From Megasphaera paucivorans (GTDB lineage: Bacteria > Bacillota > Negativicutes > Veillonellales > Megasphaeraceae), in contig NZ_FNHQ01000008.1 of the NCBI RefSeq assembly GCF_900103535.1, positions 1 through 64,000 on the forward strand: 64,000 nucleotides of DNA, given 5' to 3'. A program made the translations under genes and the position numbers. A model generated the notes under the pieces. It was given only the letters and a program-made list of their open reading frames with translations, ran no database searches and was not told the origin of the DNA. Positions 29,106 to 40,100 of the stretch are shown here, one piece after another (the first letter of the stretch is position 1; every line of letters starts with the position of its first letter).

Positions 29106-30329
29106 ATGAGAAGTTATGCAAAATTGTATTTGACCCGTAAAGGAGAAAAGGCTGCAAGAGGCGGCCACCCTTGGGTTTATGGGGAAGAAGTTACCCATGT
29201 GGAAGGGGCGTACAAAACAGGAGATATTGTTGATGTTTTCAGTGAAAAAGATCGTTATCTGGGGACGGGGTTTGCTAATGATATTTCTAAAATTCGTGTA
29301 CGGATTCTGTCGACAAATGCCAATGACCGCTTTGATGAAGCATTTTGGCAGCGGCGCGTGCAATATGCACTGGAGTATCGGCAGGCTGTCATGGGTACAA
29401 CTGATTTTTCCTGCTGCCGTCTTATTTTCGGGGATGCCGATCAAATGCCGGGACTGACGGTAGATCGGTATAATGATATATTAGTCGTACAGACGTTATG
29501 TTATGGCATGGATCAGATAAAACCCGTTATATTCAAAGCCTTGCTGGAAGGTCTGGCAGCAATGGGAGAAACCATACGGGGAATTTACGAACGGAACGAT
29601 CTAAAGGTTCGGGAACTGGATGGGATGGAACAGTATAAAGGCTGGTATGTGTTCCCCTCGATATCTGCATCAGGAATGCCGATTACGACAATCAATGAAA
29701 ACGGAATTTTGTATGAAGTGGATGTGGAAAATGGTCAGAAGACAGGATTTTTTCTTGATCAGAAATATAATCGCAAGGCTGTTGGAAAACTTGCTGCCGG
29801 TCGTCATGTACTGGATTGTTTTACCCATACGGGTGCCTTTGCTTTAAATGCAGCCCGCGGAGGTGCAGCCTCTGTTACTGCTGTTGATGTATCAGAAGAC
29901 GCGGTTCGCATGACGGAAGAAAATGTCCGAAGAAATGGTATGGAAACTGTTGTTACGGTACAGCAGGCAAATGTCTTTGATCTTTTGACAAAGCTGGTAG
30001 AAGAAAAGAATCATCTTTACGATTTTATTATCCTGGATCCACCGGCGTTTACAAAATCGGGACATACCGTGCATAATGCGATGCGCGGTTATAAAGAAAT
30101 CAATTTAAAAGCGATGCGCTTGCTGCCGAGAGGCGGATATTTGGCCACGTGTTCTTGTTCTCATTTTATGAGAGAAGATTTATTTCGGCGCATGCTGCAT
30201 GAAGCCGCTGCCGATGCCGGGGTATCACTGCGGCAGATCGAAGCGCGGCAGCAATCTCCCGATCATCCCATTCTTTGGAATGTACCGGAAACAAATTATC
30301 TGAAATTCTATTTATTTCAAGTGATTTAA
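29106..30329 (+). CDS. RlmI/RlmK-like 23S rRNA (cytosine-C5) methyltransferase
   Basis: 407 residues. N-terminal PUA domain (RKGEKAARGGHPWVYGEEV), a middle domain with LTVDRYNDILVVQ, then a SAM-dependent Rossmann core with VLDCFTHTGAFALNAA and DFIILDPPAFTKSG, and the catalytic-loop Cys in LATCSCSHFM. This architecture matches RlmI, which methylates large-subunit rRNA; the target base here is inferred. It follows hslU closely and ends at a strong terminator. Confidence 0.9.
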   Translation: MRSYAKLYLTRKGEKAARGGHPWVYGEEVTHVEGAYKTGDIVDVFSEKDRYLGTGFANDISKIRVRILSTNANDRFDEAFWQRRVQYALEYRQAVMGTTDFSCCRLIFGDADQMPGLTVDRYNDILVVQTLCYGMDQIKPVIFKALLEGLAAMGETIRGIYERNDLKVRELDGMEQYKGWYVFPSISASGMPITTINENGILYEVDVENGQKTGFFLDQKYNRKAVGKLAAGRHVLDCFTHTGAFALNAARGGAASVTAVDVSEDAVRMTEENVRRNGMETVVTVQQANVFDLLTKLVEEKNHLYDFIILDPPAFTKSGHTVHNAMRGYKEINLKAMRLLPRGGYLATCSCSHFMREDLFRRMLHEAAADAGVSLRQIEARQQSPDHPILWNVPETNYLKFYLFQVI

Positions 30330-30333
30330 TACG

Positions 30334-30375
30334 AAAAGAACGTTACTGAATTATAGGTAACGTTCTTTTTTTTTT
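30334..30375 (+). terminator. Rho-independent terminator
   Basis: AAAAGAACGTTAC pairs with GTAACGTTCTTTT, then nine further T. It closes the topA-rlm transcription unit. Confidence 0.92.
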
Positions 30376-30442
30376 GCATTTTTACATTTTAAAAATTAAT
30401 TTCATAAATTTTGTTAAACGTAATGATTTTAATAAATAAATA

Positions 30443-30451
30443 TGCTATAAT
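30443..30451 (+). promoter_or_regulatory. Extended -10 element before the permease
   Basis: TGCTATAAT, 63 bases before the permease start, with a poor -35. Confidence 0.5.
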
Positions 30452-30514
30452 ATGGAGCATTACAAGCTTCTTCGATAGGATATGCAAATAATTAATTATA
30501 CGGAGGTGGTTTTT

Positions 30515-31873
30515 ATGGAAGAGAAGGGGCTGCAGAAAAAATACGGTCTGGCTACAGCTGTTGCGATGGTTATCGGTATTGTTATAGGCAGCGGTGTGTT
30601 TTTTAAGGCAGAAAAAATCCTGCAGGCGACGGGCGGGGATCTAGGACAAGGGATTCTTTCTTGGATTATCGGCGGTATTATTATGGTTGTCTGTGCCTAT
30701 GTGTTTGCGACCTTGGCGACGCGTCATGAAAAAGTAAATGGTGTAGTTGATTATGCCGAAGATATGGTCGGTACGAAGTATGGGTATTTTATCGGTTGGT
30801 TTTTCGCAGTTATTTATTTTCCTACCTTAACTTCTGTATTGGCGTGGGTATCGGCACGGTATTTTGGTGTTCTCATGGGATGGGATATTGTTGGCGGAGA
30901 AACGATGACACTGGCGGCGTTTTTCCTGATTGCTGTATTCTGCATGAACACGTTATCTCCTAAGATTGCTGGTAAATTTCAAGTTTCGACGACAGTGATC
31001 AAGCTTATCCCGCTGTTTTTGATGGCTGTACTGGGAACGATTGCGGGTATTCACAGCGGTGTTCTTGTGGAAAATTTTTCACAGGCTGCAGTGACGACGA
31101 CTAGTTCGCAGCATCCTTTATTTACGGCTGTTGTGGCTACCTCTTTTGCATATGAAGGATGGATTATTGCAACCAGCATCAATTCTGAATTGAAAGATGC
31201 CAAGAAAAATCTGCCTAAGGCACTGACCTTCGGCACCTTATTTATCGTATTAACGTATGTATTGTATTATATAGGTCTTGCAGGAACTGTGGAAAATGCC
31301 GTTATGATGAAAAATGGGGAACAAGGGGCGAAAATCGCTTTTATGTCCGTTTTTTCCAATATCGGTGGCACTGTTTTGTTTGTTTTTGTCGTTATTTCCT
31401 GTCTGGGTACCTTGAATGGGCTTATGATGGGATGTGTTCGCGGTCTGTATGCATTGGCAGCGCGGAATATGGGGCCTAACCCGGCGACGTTCAAGCAAGT
31501 CGATACTCGTACCGATATGCCGGTAAATGCTTGTGTTATGGGATTAGGACTGGCAGCGTTATGGCTTTTATATTTTTACGGAGCCAATTTAGTGAAAGTT
31601 CCCTGGTTCGGCTGGTTCAGTTTTGATAGCAGTGAACTTCCGATTGTCACTATTTATGCGATGTATATTCCTATCTTTGTTCAGATGATGCGCAAAGAAA
31701 CGGATTTAGGCAGTATACGCCGTTACGTTATGCCGTTTTTCGCTATTTGCTGTTGTCTGTTTATGGTCGTTGCGGCTTTTTATGCTCACAGCAAATCCAT
31801 GGCTGGATATTTAATTATCTTTGCAGTGATTATGATTTGCGGTGTAGTTTTTAACAGAGCTGGCAAACATTAG
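30515..31873 (+). CDS. APC-family amino-acid permease
   Basis: 452 residues with about twelve membrane helices. The first helix has VIGIVIGSGVFFKAEKIL, the APC substrate-binding G-S/G-G region; EGWIIATSINSELKD and ARNMGPNPATF are also family-like. It likely imports or exchanges an amino acid by ion symport; specificity is unknown. The ATG at 30515 follows CGGAGGTGG. It is flanked by terminators on both sides, so it is monocistronic. Confidence 0.9.
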   Translation: MEEKGLQKKYGLATAVAMVIGIVIGSGVFFKAEKILQATGGDLGQGILSWIIGGIIMVVCAYVFATLATRHEKVNGVVDYAEDMVGTKYGYFIGWFFAVIYFPTLTSVLAWVSARYFGVLMGWDIVGGETMTLAAFFLIAVFCMNTLSPKIAGKFQVSTTVIKLIPLFLMAVLGTIAGIHSGVLVENFSQAAVTTTSSQHPLFTAVVATSFAYEGWIIATSINSELKDAKKNLPKALTFGTLFIVLTYVLYYIGLAGTVENAVMMKNGEQGAKIAFMSVFSNIGGTVLFVFVVISCLGTLNGLMMGCVRGLYALAARNMGPNPATFKQVDTRTDMPVNACVMGLGLAALWLLYFYGANLVKVPWFGWFSFDSSELPIVTIYAMYIPIFVQMMRKETDLGSIRRYVMPFFAICCCLFMVVAAFYAHSKSMAGYLIIFAVIMICGVVFNRAGKH

Positions 31874-31907
31874 TATTTACAAGATGGCGGCAAGATAGAG
31901 TTATATT

Positions 31908-31935
31908 GGCAGATTCTTCGGAATCTGCCTTTTTT
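31908..31935 (+). terminator. Rho-independent terminator
   Basis: GGCAGATTC-TTCG-GAATCTGCC, a stable tetraloop hairpin, followed by TTTTTT. Confidence 0.93.
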
Positions 31936-32008
31936 GTGCAGCAGAGATTATTTTGATATACAGCTATATTTATGATGAAGATAATAGGAATTTATAGTGA
32001 TAAGTATG

Positions 32009-32036
32009 TTGCCATTTCTCCTGTATTTGTTATAAT
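32009..32036 (+). promoter_or_regulatory. Promoter of thrC
   Basis: TTGCCA at 32009-32014, 16 bp, then TGTTATAAT (extended -10; TATAAT 32031-32036), 52 bases before the start. Confidence 0.7.
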
Positions 32037-32088
32037 AAAATGTACACGTATTCTAAACTATGTGTAAACAAAGGAGGATTTTATTACT

Positions 32089-33591
32089 ATGGATTTTAGG
32101 AGCACACGTTCATCTGAAAAGGTTTCTCCGTCGTACGCATTATTACACGGCTTGGCACAGGATGGCGGGTTATATGTACCGTCAGTATTTCCCGAAGGAG
32201 TCTTGTCGTATACCGATTTGAAGAATAAGAAGTATCAAGAAATTGCTGAAGTCGTGTTATCTTATTTCTTTACTAATTTTACCGATGAAGAACGTAAGAC
32301 GATGATAGAGAATGCTTATAATGATGTGAATTTTGCAGATAGCCGCATCGTACCGCTCCATTCTATAGATACAGCATTAAGTATTACCGAATTGTTCCAT
32401 GGTCGGACGCTGGCATTTAAAGATATGGCATTATCGCTATTTCCTTATTTACTTACAGCGGCTAAAAAACAAGAAAAAGAAGATCGGGAAATCTTAATAC
32501 TTACAGCAACCAGTGGGGATACCGGAAAAGCAGCGCTGGAAGGATTCAAAGATGTTGAAGGAACCAATATCATGGTCTTTTATCCCAGCATGGGTGTGAG
32601 TCCGATGCAGAAACAGCAAATGCAGAAACAGGAAGGAAACAATGTAAACGTATCGGCTATTCATGGTAATTTTGATGACGCACAAAGTTTTCTGAAACGT
32701 GTGTTTACTAATGAAGAAGTCAATGCATATGCTAATAAAAAGGGAATTCTTTTCTCTAGTGCTAATTCTATTAATGTGGGACGTCTTCTGCCGCAGATTG
32801 TTTATTATGTGTCAACTTATGTGTCGTTGGTTGATTCTGGCTGCATTGAAGAAGGAGAAGCGTTTGATGTTGTTGTGCCAACGGGAAATTTTGGTAATAT
32901 TCTGGCAGGATATTTTGCTAAAAAGATGGGAATACCTATTGCGCAGTTTATTTGTGCATCCAATGAAAATAAAGTGCTGGCCGATTTCTTTGAAACCGGT
33001 GTGTATGATATGAAGCGCGAATTTTTTACAACGGCCAGTCCGTCTATGGATATTTTGCTTTCCAGTAATTTTGAACGTTTCCTTTTTTATGTTGCCGGTG
33101 CGGATAGCGCTAAGGTGGCGGCTTGGGAAAAAGATTTGCAGGAAACTGGTAAGATGGCTGTCAGTGCCGAAGAATTAAAGTCTTTACGTGAAGAATTTTC
33201 CGGCGGCTGGATCGATGATGATGAAACCCGGGCGGTAATCAACCATGTCTATAATGATTTTGGGTATCTCCTTGATCCGCATACGGCAGTTGCTTACGGT
33301 GTTTACCTGAATCGTCGGAAACAAGGCTTGGCACAGCGGCATACGGTTATTATGGCGACAGCTCATCCGTATAAATTTCCACCGGTCATTTGTGATGCAC
33401 TGGCGTTGGGACAGAAGGACAATCCTTTTGATATGTTGGAAACTATTGCGTCGTGTACCGGCATATATCTGCCCAAGGCACTGGCTGAATTAGAAATGAA
33501 GCCTGTTCGTTTTGCCAATACGATGGAAAAGGAAGAAATGAAACAGGCTGTGTTGTCTTTTGTAGATGCCATACATGCCGAACACATGTAG
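32089..33591 (+). CDS. thrC: Threonine synthase
   Basis: 500 residues; PLP enzyme converting O-phosphohomoserine to threonine. It is the long form with the Thr_synth_N domain (FRSTRSSEKVSPSYALLHGL). The PLP lysine is K111 in GRTLAFKDMAL, followed by ATSGDTGKAALEGFKD and PTGNFGNILAGYFAKKMG for cofactor phosphate. The ATG has AAAGGAGGA upstream. It is followed by two membrane-protein genes in the same orientation with short gaps. Confidence 0.96.
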   Translation: MDFRSTRSSEKVSPSYALLHGLAQDGGLYVPSVFPEGVLSYTDLKNKKYQEIAEVVLSYFFTNFTDEERKTMIENAYNDVNFADSRIVPLHSIDTALSITELFHGRTLAFKDMALSLFPYLLTAAKKQEKEDREILILTATSGDTGKAALEGFKDVEGTNIMVFYPSMGVSPMQKQQMQKQEGNNVNVSAIHGNFDDAQSFLKRVFTNEEVNAYANKKGILFSSANSINVGRLLPQIVYYVSTYVSLVDSGCIEEGEAFDVVVPTGNFGNILAGYFAKKMGIPIAQFICASNENKVLADFFETGVYDMKREFFTTASPSMDILLSSNFERFLFYVAGADSAKVAAWEKDLQETGKMAVSAEELKSLREEFSGGWIDDDETRAVINHVYNDFGYLLDPHTAVAYGVYLNRRKQGLAQRHTVIMATAHPYKFPPVICDALALGQKDNPFDMLETIASCTGIYLPKALAELEMKPVRFANTMEKEEMKQAVLSFVDAIHAEHM

Positions 33592-33620
33592 AGCAGGTAT
33601 AAAAATAAAGAGGGGATTAT

Positions 33621-34496
33621 ATGAATAAAGGGGTCATTATGGCGCTTATATCGGCGTTGGCCTTCAGTATTTTAAACGTTTTCGTCAAGGAATTGAGTTT
33701 TACGCTGCCTATTGGAGAAATAGCTTTTTTTCGTGGATTGATCAGTTCTATTATTATTGTGGGATTAATGCGTTATCAGCATGTACATTTATCACACCGG
33801 GATGTACCGACGCTTATTATGCGCGGTGTTTTAGGTGGGATGGGCATGATTTGCCTGTTTTATGCGTTGTCGGGAATGTCGCTGGGGGATGTATCCATTT
33901 TGTCGCAGCTGTCTGCGTTTTTTGTCGTTATTTTTGCCGCTGTTTTTCTGAAAGATATTTTACCTAAAAAAGCGATGATTCCGATGGCTATGATTGTTAT
34001 GGGTGCCAGCCTGATCCTGCATCCCTGGAATTACAGTACGTTTAATTCATACGCGCTTTTTGCATTGGCACAGGCCGTATTGTCGGCAGCGGTGTATACG
34101 ACAATCAGCAAATTGACGAATGGCGGCGGTCATCATCAATATGAAGTTGTCTTTTATTTTTTGATTTGTGCCACTATTTCCGGTGCGATCCTGATGGGAA
34201 ATGATTATATAGGTCCCCAGGGCATCGAATGGCTGTATATTTTGGCCATGGGAGTCATATCTGTATTGGCTCAAATTTGGATGACGAATGCCTATGCCTG
34301 GACAGATCCGATTGTGGTAAGCTTTATTCAGTATACCGGTGTATTTTTCAATGCTGTATGGGGATTTTTTGTTTTTGGTGAAATCATGACGATTTTATCT
34401 GTAGCCGGTGGTGTGTGTATTATTAGCGGATCTATGTATTTATCTAAGATTAAACGCGATCGCGTGATGGATATGCGGGAAACTAAAGTACGATAG
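33621..34496 (+). CDS. DMT-superfamily (EamA) transporter
   Basis: 291 residues with ten membrane helices in two EamA repeats (ISALAFSILNVFVKELSF and the second half after AQAVLSAAVYTTISKL). Members export amino acids or metabolites. Position 29 bases after threonine synthase suggests, but does not prove, a link to threonine or related amino acids. AGAGGGG precedes the ATG. Confidence 0.88.
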   Translation: MNKGVIMALISALAFSILNVFVKELSFTLPIGEIAFFRGLISSIIIVGLMRYQHVHLSHRDVPTLIMRGVLGGMGMICLFYALSGMSLGDVSILSQLSAFFVVIFAAVFLKDILPKKAMIPMAMIVMGASLILHPWNYSTFNSYALFALAQAVLSAAVYTTISKLTNGGGHHQYEVVFYFLICATISGAILMGNDYIGPQGIEWLYILAMGVISVLAQIWMTNAYAWTDPIVVSFIQYTGVFFNAVWGFFVFGEIMTILSVAGGVCIISGSMYLSKIKRDRVMDMRETKVR

Positions 34497-34526
34497 CATA
34501 TATGACTCATGAAAGTGAGATATGTC

Positions 34527-35276
34527 ATGTCAACTCATAAAAGGAAGCTCAACGAAAACCATATCAAAGCAATTTTCTTTATAGGGTTATTGCTGGTGTT
34601 TGCCGGTATATATGCAGCGATTCCCGATTTTTACAGTACCGTATGGGAATTGTCTGTCAGTGGCAATATGCATGGGACCATAGAGTATCTTCGATCTTTT
34701 GGCATGTGGGCGATACTGGTCAGCATGATCATTGATATTGTGATTAACATTGTAGGATTTTTGCCTTCTATTTTTATTTCGACAGCAAATGGCGTGTTGT
34801 TTGGCATTTATGTTGGTACGCTGGTGTCTTGGCTGGGAGAAACGATTGGTGTTATTATCAGCTTTTTCTTTATGCGGACTCTGTTTCGTAAAAGCGCGGA
34901 AACACTTATCAAAAAGAGTAAAATGCTCAGTAAACTTGATCATTACAGTACCTTAAAGGCGATGATCGCTGCCCGGGCGGTACCGTATGCTCCTAACGGT
35001 CTGGTAACGGCATTAGGGGCACTGAGCAGTATTAGCTATCGGGATTATGCTATCGGCTGCTTGATCGGGAAACTGCCTTCTGTGGCAATAGAAGTTATTT
35101 TGGGACATGATGTTGTTAATTATGAAGAACATGCTATGCGGCTTACGATAGTGACAGTTGCTGTAGTCATTGTGTACGGCGGGCTATGGTATTGGAATCG
35201 CCGTCGTAAGACAACCGCATTGGCAAAGGCTGTAGAGTCTAGAATGAATCAAAATCGTAAAAATCATGATGTATAA
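34527..35276 (+). CDS. TVP38/TMEM64 (DedA-superfamily) membrane protein
   Basis: About 249 residues, five or six membrane helices, with the SNARE-associated (VTT) domain: VGFLPSIFISTANGVLFG, then a basic loop and ARAVPYAPNGLVTALGALSSISYRDY. This family is linked to lipid or undecaprenyl phosphate handling across membranes. The ATG at 34527 is preferred to the in-frame ATG at 34509 because GTGAG precedes it. Confidence 0.82.
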   Translation: MSTHKRKLNENHIKAIFFIGLLLVFAGIYAAIPDFYSTVWELSVSGNMHGTIEYLRSFGMWAILVSMIIDIVINIVGFLPSIFISTANGVLFGIYVGTLVSWLGETIGVIISFFFMRTLFRKSAETLIKKSKMLSKLDHYSTLKAMIAARAVPYAPNGLVTALGALSSISYRDYAIGCLIGKLPSVAIEVILGHDVVNYEEHAMRLTIVTVAVVIVYGGLWYWNRRRKTTALAKAVESRMNQNRKNHDV

Positions 35277-35277
35277 A

Positions 35278-35316
35278 CAATTCCCCTTTTCCTGATTGGC
35301 AGGAAAAGGGGAATTG
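35278..35316. terminator. Bidirectional terminator between convergent genes
   Basis: CAATTCCCCTTTTCC pairs exactly with GGAAAAGGGGAATTG over 15 bp around a 9-base loop. It lies between the plus-strand VTT gene and minus-strand prfC. T runs are short, so efficiency is unclear. Confidence 0.7.
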
Positions 35317-35332
35317 TGTATAAAGAAGACGA

Positions 35333-36940
35333 TTATTCTTCGGCTTCACGTTTTAAATTATCAGGGGTGGTACAGAAGGTAAATCCGGGGTTTCGTTCAA
35401 TGATCCAGTTCGTCTGCCATTCATTGGAAATGAGGAGAACCAGACGCTGCTTATTATCTTTAACAATCATAGCACTGTCAATGTTTTTCATTTCTTTGTA
35501 ATCGTGGCCGTTGTCTTGAATCCAGCGGGCAATAGAGAAAGGAAGACGATTCATTTCCAAATCTACGCCATATTCATGTTTGAGCCGATATTCCAGTACT
35601 TCAAACTGCAGCTCGCCGACAGCGCCGACAATGTAACTTTCCATAGAACCTAAATTTTCAAAAATCTGCACAGCACCTTCTTGGGCCAGCTGTGTCATCC
35701 CTTTCAAGAATTGTTTGCGCTTCATTGTATCTTTCGCACGAATGCGGGCAAATAATTCCGGTGGGAATACGGGAAAGTCGGCAAAAGTAACTTTCTTTTT
35801 TCCGGTGTACAACGTATCCCCGACACCCATGGTACCATTGTCGAAGACTCCGATAATATCACCCGGATAGGCATCATCTATAATGGTGCGTTCTGTGGCT
35901 AAAAATTGCTGAGGCTGCATAAGACGTATGGTTTTTCCACTTTGACGATGATTAACAGTCATGCCCTTTTCAAATTTTCCTGAACAGATGCGCATGAATA
36001 CGATACGATCATGATGCTGCGGATTCATGTTGGCCTGGATTTTGAAAACAAATGATGTGAATTCTTCAGAAGCAGGATCAATTATAGTTTCTAATGTTTT
36101 ACGCGGCTGCGGCTGCGGGGCCATTTTTAAAAACTTTTCCAAAAATGGCTTGACTCCGAAGTTAGTCATGGCGGAACCGAAGAACATAGGGGTAAGCTGC
36201 CCGTTTTTTACTTTTTCGAAATCAAACGTATCGCCGGCTTCGTCGAGAAGAGATATATCATCGATCAGCGATTGGTGGACGTCTTCTTCAAGGAGTTCAC
36301 GGAAAACAGGATCGTCAGCAGAGCCCTTTGTGGAGGCTAATTTGTGCTGTCCGTGGGAGGTATCTTTTTCAAATAATTCGATAGTGGCTGTTTCGCGGTC
36401 GTAAATTCCTTGATAACTGCCATTGAGTCCGATTGGCCAATTCATGGGGTAGGCGTGAATGCCAAGCAGATTTTCTATCTCATCCATCAGGTCAAACGGA
36501 TTGCGGCCAAAGTGGTCGATTTTATTGACAAAAGTAAAAATAGGAATGCCCCGTTCTTTACAAACACGAAACAGTTTTTTTGTTTGTGCTTCTACGCCTT
36601 TTGCCACGTCAATAAGCATGACGGCGCTATCGGCGGCCATCAGCGTGCGGTAGGTATCTTCGCTGAAGTCCTGATGACCCGGGGTATCTAAAATATTGAT
36701 ATGATGCCCTTCATAATCAAATTGCAAGACTGAGCTGGTAACCGAGATTCCACGTTGCTTTTCGATTTCCATCCAGTCAGATACGGCGTGTTTTGTTGTT
36801 TTTCTTGCTTTGACGGAACCGGCCAGATGAATGGCACCGCCGTAGAGCAGCAGTTTTTCAGTTAAAGTCGTTTTGCCGGCATCTGGGTGAGAGATGATAG
36901 CAAAGGTGCGACGTTTATTAATTTCTTCTATTAAGGACAT
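35333..36940 (-). CDS. prfC: Peptide chain release factor 3
   Basis: 535-residue GTPase that recycles RF1/RF2 from the ribosome. G1 is SHPDAGKTTLTEKLLLYGG, G3 is LDTPGHQDFSED and G4 is NKIDH; domain 2 and the C-terminal domain with VGAVGELQFEVLEYRLKHEYG follow. The ATG at 36940 has GAGGTG just upstream on the minus strand; a GTG at 36952 overlaps that site. It is transcribed against its neighbours. Confidence 0.96.
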   Translation of the reverse strand: MSLIEEINKRRTFAIISHPDAGKTTLTEKLLLYGGAIHLAGSVKARKTTKHAVSDWMEIEKQRGISVTSSVLQFDYEGHHINILDTPGHQDFSEDTYRTLMAADSAVMLIDVAKGVEAQTKKLFRVCKERGIPIFTFVNKIDHFGRNPFDLMDEIENLLGIHAYPMNWPIGLNGSYQGIYDRETATIELFEKDTSHGQHKLASTKGSADDPVFRELLEEDVHQSLIDDISLLDEAGDTFDFEKVKNGQLTPMFFGSAMTNFGVKPFLEKFLKMAPQPQPRKTLETIIDPASEEFTSFVFKIQANMNPQHHDRIVFMRICSGKFEKGMTVNHRQSGKTIRLMQPQQFLATERTIIDDAYPGDIIGVFDNGTMGVGDTLYTGKKKVTFADFPVFPPELFARIRAKDTMKRKQFLKGMTQLAQEGAVQIFENLGSMESYIVGAVGELQFEVLEYRLKHEYGVDLEMNRLPFSIARWIQDNGHDYKEMKNIDSAMIVKDNKQRLVLLISNEWQTNWIIERNPGFTFCTTPDNLKREAEE

Positions 36941-37047
36941 AATACACCTCACTCAGTTTATCAAACATTATTAATTATAAAAGTTTTTTCTATTATATGC
37001 AATTCATTTTGGAAAATATCTTTCTATTAGCGTTACCGTGTGATGTG

Positions 37048-37127
37048 TGTTATAATGATACAACAAATAAAAAATGACTGCCGGCTGACCGGCAGTGGAG
37101 GGCTTTAGCGTATCTAAAGCCCCCTTT
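37048..37127 (+). promoter_or_regulatory. mfd promoter and two-hairpin leader
   Basis: Extended -10 TGTTATAAT (37048-37056) is followed by two leader hairpins: CTGCCGG/CCGGCAG (37078-37095) and GGGCTTTAG/CTAAAGCCC (37100-37122), the latter followed only by CCTTT. The leader ends 24 bases before the mfd start. An attenuator-like role is possible. Confidence 0.6.
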
Positions 37128-37146
37128 GCTGTGAGGTAATTTGAAT

Positions 37147-40100
37147 ATGAATGATATGTTATATCGAAGAATGTGTGAGGATACAAATCTGACTTCTTCG
37201 CGTAAACTTTTTACTATTACCGGGTGCCATAGCATATATGGTCTCGGAGGTTCTGCAAAGGTCGCTTTTACCGGCATGACATTGGCTATGTCCGGAAAAA
37301 AGGCCGTTATTGTTGTGCCGACGAAAGAACAGCAGGCTTCCTGGATTTCTGATTTGCAGTTTTTTGCACCCGCTTTGAAAACCCTTGATTTTCCACTTGT
37401 GGATAGAGCTGTTTTTTCAACGACGGCTAAAAGTATGGAACGGGCTGCCAGGCAGATGGAGGTACTGAGCGGCTTGCGCCAGCAGCATCCGGATGTTGTG
37501 GTTGCTACAGCAGAAGAAGCAGCGCAGTATGTTGTAACTCCGCAGGTCATTGATGATGCAGCCATTGAACTGCGGGTACAAACGGAATGCAACCGCGATG
37601 AATTACTTCAACATCTTGTAAACGGTGGTTACGAGCGAGTGGATATGGTGGATCGCCGCGGTCATTTTTCGGTCCGTGGGGATATTTTGGACATTTATGC
37701 TATAAATCAAAAATCAGCTGTACGTATCGAATTTTTTGGAGACGAGATTGATAGTCTTCGTTTTTTTGATGCCAATACGCAGAAATCCGTCCGTCAGGTT
37801 GCAGAAATCCGAATATTGCCGGTATCGTTGGGAACGGAAGCGGGTATATTTAAATCGACGATTCTGGATTATATGGATAATGGCATTATTATATGGGATG
37901 AACCGAATCGGACCCGCGAAACATTGAAAAAAGTCGTAAAGGAATCGGATGATTACAAAAAATGGCTTTGCCCCTGGAAAAAGTTTGCTGGCGAGACTAG
38001 AGACTGCGTACAGGTTATCTTGTCTCTTTTAGCACAGTCTGTGCCGGATATGTTTATTGATGAGTCGGCCAGTTTTACGGCAAAGACAATGGCGAGTTTT
38101 CAAAAACAATTTGTTTTATTAAAAGATGAATTAGATCATTGGCGAAAAAATAAGAATTCTGTTATTTTTGTGATCAGCAGTAAACAGCGCAGTGATTCAT
38201 TATCCAGCTGGCTCCGGCAGAACGATATAGAACCCGTGTTTTATGAGGGGGGGCAGGAGTTGATCCCGGCAGCTGTTTATATTGCCGATGGTGAGATACG
38301 CAACGGATTTGAATTACCTTATTCTAAATTGGTTATGCTTTCCGAACGCGATATATACGGCATGCAGAAACATCGGCTGCGCCATCACGTGCAAAAGGGT
38401 GAAGAAATCAATTATTTTACGGATCTCAAAGTCGGAGATTATGTCGTGCACGAAGTACACGGCATTGGTAAGTATGTGGGAATCAAAACCATTGAAATTG
38501 ATGATGTTCACAAAGATTATTTGGAAATTCACTATGCTGGAAAAGATACACTATATGTTCCGACCGATCAAATCAACTTATTGCAGCGGTATATAGGCAA
38601 TGAAGGGGAAGCCCCAAAGCTTCATACGATGGGGGGCAATGACTGGCAAAAGACTCGCAGTAAGGCTCAAAAATCAATTACTGATTTAGCAGAAAAACTG
38701 GTAGCTATTTATGCACAGCGGGAAATTGTTGCGGGATTTGCATATCCGCCGGATTCACCATGGCAAAAGGAATTTGAAGAGGCATTTCCGTATGAGGAAA
38801 CCGAAGATCAGCTCAAAGCAGTTGCAGAGATTAAAAAAAGCATGGAACAACCGTATCCGATGGATTGCCTGGTATGTGGAGATGTCGGCTTTGGTAAAAC
38901 AGAAGTGGCGATGCGGGCTGTATTTAAAGCCGTGATGGGCGGCAAGCAGGTGGCGGTGCTTGTACCTACGACAGTATTGGCACAGCAGCATTTTCAAACT
39001 TTTACAGAACGATTTCGTAATTTCGGGGCACGTTGTGAAGTGTTAAACCGATTCCGTTCGGCTAAAGAAAAAAAGGATATTTTAGCGAATGTGTGGACTG
39101 GGGAAATTGATGTATTGATTGGTACACATAGTTTGTTGAACAAAAAGGTCCGTTTTAAAAATCTGGGGCTTCTTGTTGTCGATGAAGAGCAGCGATTTGG
39201 TGTGGCGCAAAAAGAAAAATGGAAATCATGGGCAGCTCATATTGATGTATTGACGTTGAGCGCAACGCCTATTCCGCGAACCTTACATATGTCTTTGGTC
39301 GGCGTACGCCAAATGTGTGTTATTGAGACACCGCCGACAGATCGTTTTCCTGTGCAAACTTATGTTGTTGAATATGATGCCCGCCTTGTTCATGATGCGG
39401 TAATGAGAGAAAAAAGACGAGGCGGACAAGTGTTTTTTGTCTATAATCGAGTGGCGACTATTGAACGCATGAAGGATGAACTTCAAGCATTGCTGCCGGA
39501 TATTACAATTGGAATTGCGCATGGGCAAATGAGCGGTACCATGCTTGAGCAAGTTATGTTTGATTTTTATGAAGGAAAGTATGATGTGCTGTTGTGTTCC
39601 AGTCTGGTTGAAAATGGTCTTGATGTGGCGAATGCCAATACCATTATTATTTATGATGCGGATCATTTCGGGTTATCCCAGTTATATCAGATGCGCGGTC
39701 GTGTAGGACGCAGTCATCGCATGGCCTATTCCTATTTCTTGTACCGCAGGGATAAAATTCTTTCGGAAGTGGCTGAAAAACGATTGCAGGCTATCAAAGA
39801 GTTTACAGAACTGGGATCCGGATTTAAAATAGCTATGCGGGATCTAGAAATCCGCGGGGCCGGAAATTTATTAGGACGGGAACAGCATGGAAATATAGCA
39901 AGCGTAGGGTTTGCCATGTACTGTCATATGTTGGAGGAGGCCATTGCCAAAACCCAGAACGAGAATGGACAGAGTGGAGAAATTCCGCAGCCTAAAACAA
40001 TTATGGATATTCATGTGGATGCCTTTATCGATGATGCTTACATTGAAAACGGCGGTCAGAAAGTTGAAATGTATCAGCGGATGGCGATGCTTCGGACTCA

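Noticed and set aside
32037-32088. Riboswitch or T-box before thrC
   Set aside because: Only about 50 bases separate promoter and start; no leader structure is visible.
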